Shown one piece after another: positions 38,586-39,939 of a stretch of DNA of 39,939 nucleotides; the stretch's first letter is position 1, and each line of letters begins with the position of its first letter. The notes beneath the pieces were generated by a model that was given only the letters and a program-made list of their open reading frames with translations, was not told the DNA's origin and did no database searches. Made by a program: the position numbers and the translations under genes. Origin of the DNA: Candidatus Methanophagales archaeon. GTDB lineage: Archaea; Halobacteriota; Syntropharchaeia; Alkanophagales; Methanospirareceae. The stretch spans positions 1 through 39,939 of the forward strand of contig JAFNKG010000015.1 in NCBI GenBank assembly GCA_017883965.1, in the 5' to 3' direction.

Positions 38586-38903
38586 ATGTCGATACAAGAT
38601 GATGAGAGTATGGAACTGGATCTTGTCGAGAGTTGTCTCGTTCGCTTCATCCGCGAACATGTGGATGATGCATTGCTAAGGGGGCTGCTGCTGAGCGAGG
38701 ATTCAGTCAAGGGAAGAAGGGTGATGGAAAGGAAAGATCTGTGGTTCTTGGGAGATTGGGTGATTCAGGGCGTTCCATCGCACTTTGAGGCGCACTGGAG
38801 CACTGATGTCGCACTAGGAGAGAGTGTTCGGGTAATCGTGCATATCGAGAAGACTGAAAACGAATATTTGGTATCTGATTGGGACGTAGAAGAAACTTTT
38901 TGA
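38586..38903 (+). CDS. Small acidic protein of unknown function at the cargo end
   Basis: A 105-residue, acidic, soluble protein with a strong AAAGGAGG ribosome-binding site. A helical first half (ELDLVESCLVRFIREHVDDA) is followed by beta strands (KDLWFLGDWVIQGVP, SVRVIVHIEKTENEYLVSDW). The fold could be a small alpha+beta domain of the type found in immunity proteins or effector chaperones, and the location directly after cargo genes suits such a role. No family is recognised, so this is only a contextual guess. Confidence 0.55.
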   Translation: MSIQDDESMELDLVESCLVRFIREHVDDALLRGLLLSEDSVKGRRVMERKDLWFLGDWVIQGVPSHFEAHWSTDVALGESVRVIVHIEKTENEYLVSDWDVEETF

Positions 38904-39000
38904 CGACAAAAGTGCATTGAAGACTATAGAAGACTGTAAGGATGGAAAGTGACGAAGACATTTGCGGGTAAGGTGAAATACCCTGAGGGGTTCTACGCCG
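38904..39000. other. Unassigned spacer before the decayed DUF4157 gene
   Basis: About 100 bases with no frame or RNA that I can support. It is part of a 580-base stretch (38904-39483) that holds only gene debris, a hairpin and a tiny possible ORF. Confidence 0.3.
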
Positions 39001-39180
39001 CACATCTGTGCGCCACAACTACACACCGCAAGCCCAACCCTACAAGTCCAGCAGGTGGAGATTCGATAAATTCTGCGAGGACCACGCCTACAGGCCAAGC
39101 TTACTGTTGGTGTGCCTAATGACCAATACGAACAGGAAGCCGATAGAAATGGGAAAAAGGGTTCAGGTCTCAACATTTGA
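39001..39180 (+). pseudogene. Remnant of a DUF4157-type cargo gene
   Basis: In one forward frame the sequence encodes TLQVQQVEIR, an in-frame stop at 39067-39069, then LQAKLTVGVPNDQYEQEADR (39091-39147) and a stop at 39178. The last motif matches the KLKVGQPGDVYEQEADR element of the two intact cargo proteins, and VQQV with LQAKL matches their YVQQVVAGIQAKL. The start, the DUF4157 zincin and any effector domain are missing. The remnant points to a former third cargo gene and to turnover at this end of the locus. Confidence 0.8.
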
Positions 39181-39319
39181 CATTTGATTGAGTTCATGAT
39201 AAGTCTTGAACATGGCAAGACCTTAAAGGCTATCTTTTGAAAATGCTTTTTATCACGTAACTGCAAGGAGAAACAGAAAAGAGAATATTTTTTATTCCGA
39301 TAATGACAAAAGCATAATA

Positions 39320-39333
39320 GTGTCATGAGACAC
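39320..39333. other. Small hairpin near the end of nadC
   Basis: GTGTC and GACAC pair around ATGA. The hairpin lies about 150 bases downstream of the nadC stop on the minus strand and could act in termination, though there is no adjacent T tract. Confidence 0.25.
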
Positions 39334-39343
39334 CTGTTTATCC

Positions 39344-39460
39344 TTAGAGTGCATTACGCGTTTCATACCGGGTTGCGTATTTTAATTTTTCCTCGATTAC
39401 TCTGAGGAGATCATCCAACTTTACCTTTATGAGAAGGCGTACACAGATTTCGATGGCCAC
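39344..39460 (-). CDS. Possible tiny protein or fragment downstream of nadC
   Basis: A 38-codon minus-strand frame from GTG 39460, which reads VAIEICVRLLIKVKLDDLLR and ends YETRNAL. The same frame is open further upstream (KEVITQYQ) into the nadC end without a clear start. The helical, charged make-up resembles a real peptide or a fragment of a larger gene, such as a regulator or transposase piece. No family can be named, and it may be chance. Confidence 0.25.
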   Translation of the reverse strand: MAIEICVRLLIKVKLDDLLRVIEEKLKYATRYETRNAL

Positions 39461-39483
39461 TTGATATTGGGTAATTACTTCTT

Positions 39484-39939
39484 TTACACCACATGCAGCG
39501 AAAAACCCAGCCGTTTCGTAGAACGTGTAAGCATGCTGGATGAAACAACGTCAACGCCAGTGGAAGCGAAATCCTTTATATTATCCATGTTTATCCCACC
39601 CGAAGCCTCTAAAATCAACCCATCGCGAATGCCTCTCTCGGTCAGCAACCTCACGCACTCTTTTACTTCCGCGGGCTTCATGTTATCAAGCATGATTATA
39701 TCTACTTTAAATTCCGCAGCTCTGAGCGCATCTTCTATGCTTTCAACTTCAACTTCGATTTTTCGTGTAAAACTCACCTTTTCTTTTGCTCTTTTTATCG
39801 CGTTCTCCAGTCCCATAAGCTCTATATAATTGTCTTTTATTATCACCGCTTCGTATAACCCGAATCTGTGCGGGTCACCGCCTCCGATAGCTATCGCTTT
39901 CTTCTCGTATTTCCTGAAGCCCGGCGTTGTTTTTCTCGT
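39484..39939 (-). CDS. nadC: Quinolinate phosphoribosyltransferase (nicotinate-nucleotide pyrophosphorylase), partial C-terminal part
   Basis: The gene enters from the right edge; 151 codons are visible, ending at the stop 39486-39484. The translation starts TRKTTPGFRKYEKKAIAIGG and continues GDPHRFGLYEAVIIKDNYIE. The TRKTxPG motif and the H-R-x-G-L-x-x-x-x-x-I-K-D-N-H-like segment are diagnostic of NadC. EVEVESIEDALRAAEFKVDI, IIMLDNMKP, LEASGGINMDN and STGVDVVSSSMLT follow, forming the alpha/beta barrel. It makes nicotinate mononucleotide from quinolinate and PRPP in NAD synthesis. The C-terminus (TKRLGFSLHVV) looks complete. Confidence 0.95.
   Translation of the reverse strand, partial: TRKTTPGFRKYEKKAIAIGGGDPHRFGLYEAVIIKDNYIELMGLENAIKRAKEKVSFTRKIEVEVESIEDALRAAEFKVDIIMLDNMKPAEVKECVRLLTERGIRDGLILEASGGINMDNIKDFASTGVDVVSSSMLTRSTKRLGFSLHVV

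Overview
The window is chromosomal DNA from an archaeon. Evidence: archaeal-type ribosomal proteins S3Ae and L6, an A/V-type ATPase D subunit, a beta-CASP RNase of the aCPSF2 type, a PAC2 proteasome-chaperone homologue, a tRNA-Gly split by an intron at the canonical bulge-helix-bulge site, and TATA-like boxes about 25-35 nt upstream of many starts. Composition is moderate in GC and rich in ATA/AGA/AGG codons. The gene set would fit a methanogen/ANME-type lineage of Halobacteriota (for example Methanophagales or Syntrophoarchaeia), but that placement is inference; no taxonomic marker was searched.

Layout. 1-6568: partial thiD and a THUMP protein (minus), purQ, rps3ae and an aCPSF2-like nuclease (plus), intron-containing tRNA-Gly(GCC), two small winged-helix proteins, an unknown protein, and atpD and rpl6 (minus). 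6656-12037: hisD, a class I aminotransferase, thyX interrupted by an intein with a LAGLIDADG homing-endonuclease domain, a PAC2 protein and an Hsp20. 12085-35439: a nearly complete extracellular contractile injection system (eCIS). 35502-39180: the effector end, with two intact DUF4157 proteins, one small unknown gene and the wreck of a third DUF4157 protein. 39484-39939: partial nadC (minus).

The eCIS is collinear with Mu/P2-type phage tails: cap protein (DUF4255), carboxypeptidase-regulatory-like protein, sheath, tube, tail-assembly chaperone plus DUF6760, YkgJ cysteine-cluster protein, second tube, a repeat protein in the tape-measure slot, LysM hub adaptor, hub and spike (Pvc8 split into two genes), PAAR tip, gp25, two baseplate J-like proteins, a beta-propeller fused to tail protein I, a tail fibre, a small coiled coil and a two-domain AAA+ ATPase. 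No capsid, portal, terminase, lysis or type VI membrane-complex genes are present, so this is neither a prophage nor a T6SS.

Most notable points: (i) the DUF6760 protein has no standard start codon and follows the chaperone ORF in the -1 frame, right after a run of five G and just before a 12-bp hairpin, as in phage G/GT programmed frameshifting; (ii) the tape-measure slot is filled by a Pro/Ser-rich protein built from near-identical 381-bp tandem repeats; (iii) the two cargo candidates share a common N-terminus and DUF4157 but end in different hydrolases, one an M15 murein-peptidase fold with all zinc ligands visible, suggesting an archaeal particle aimed at bacteria; (iv) beta-propeller, helix-hairpin-helix and repeated beta modules decorate structural proteins; (v) two genes (rps3ae, baseplate J) appear to use CTG and ACG starts.
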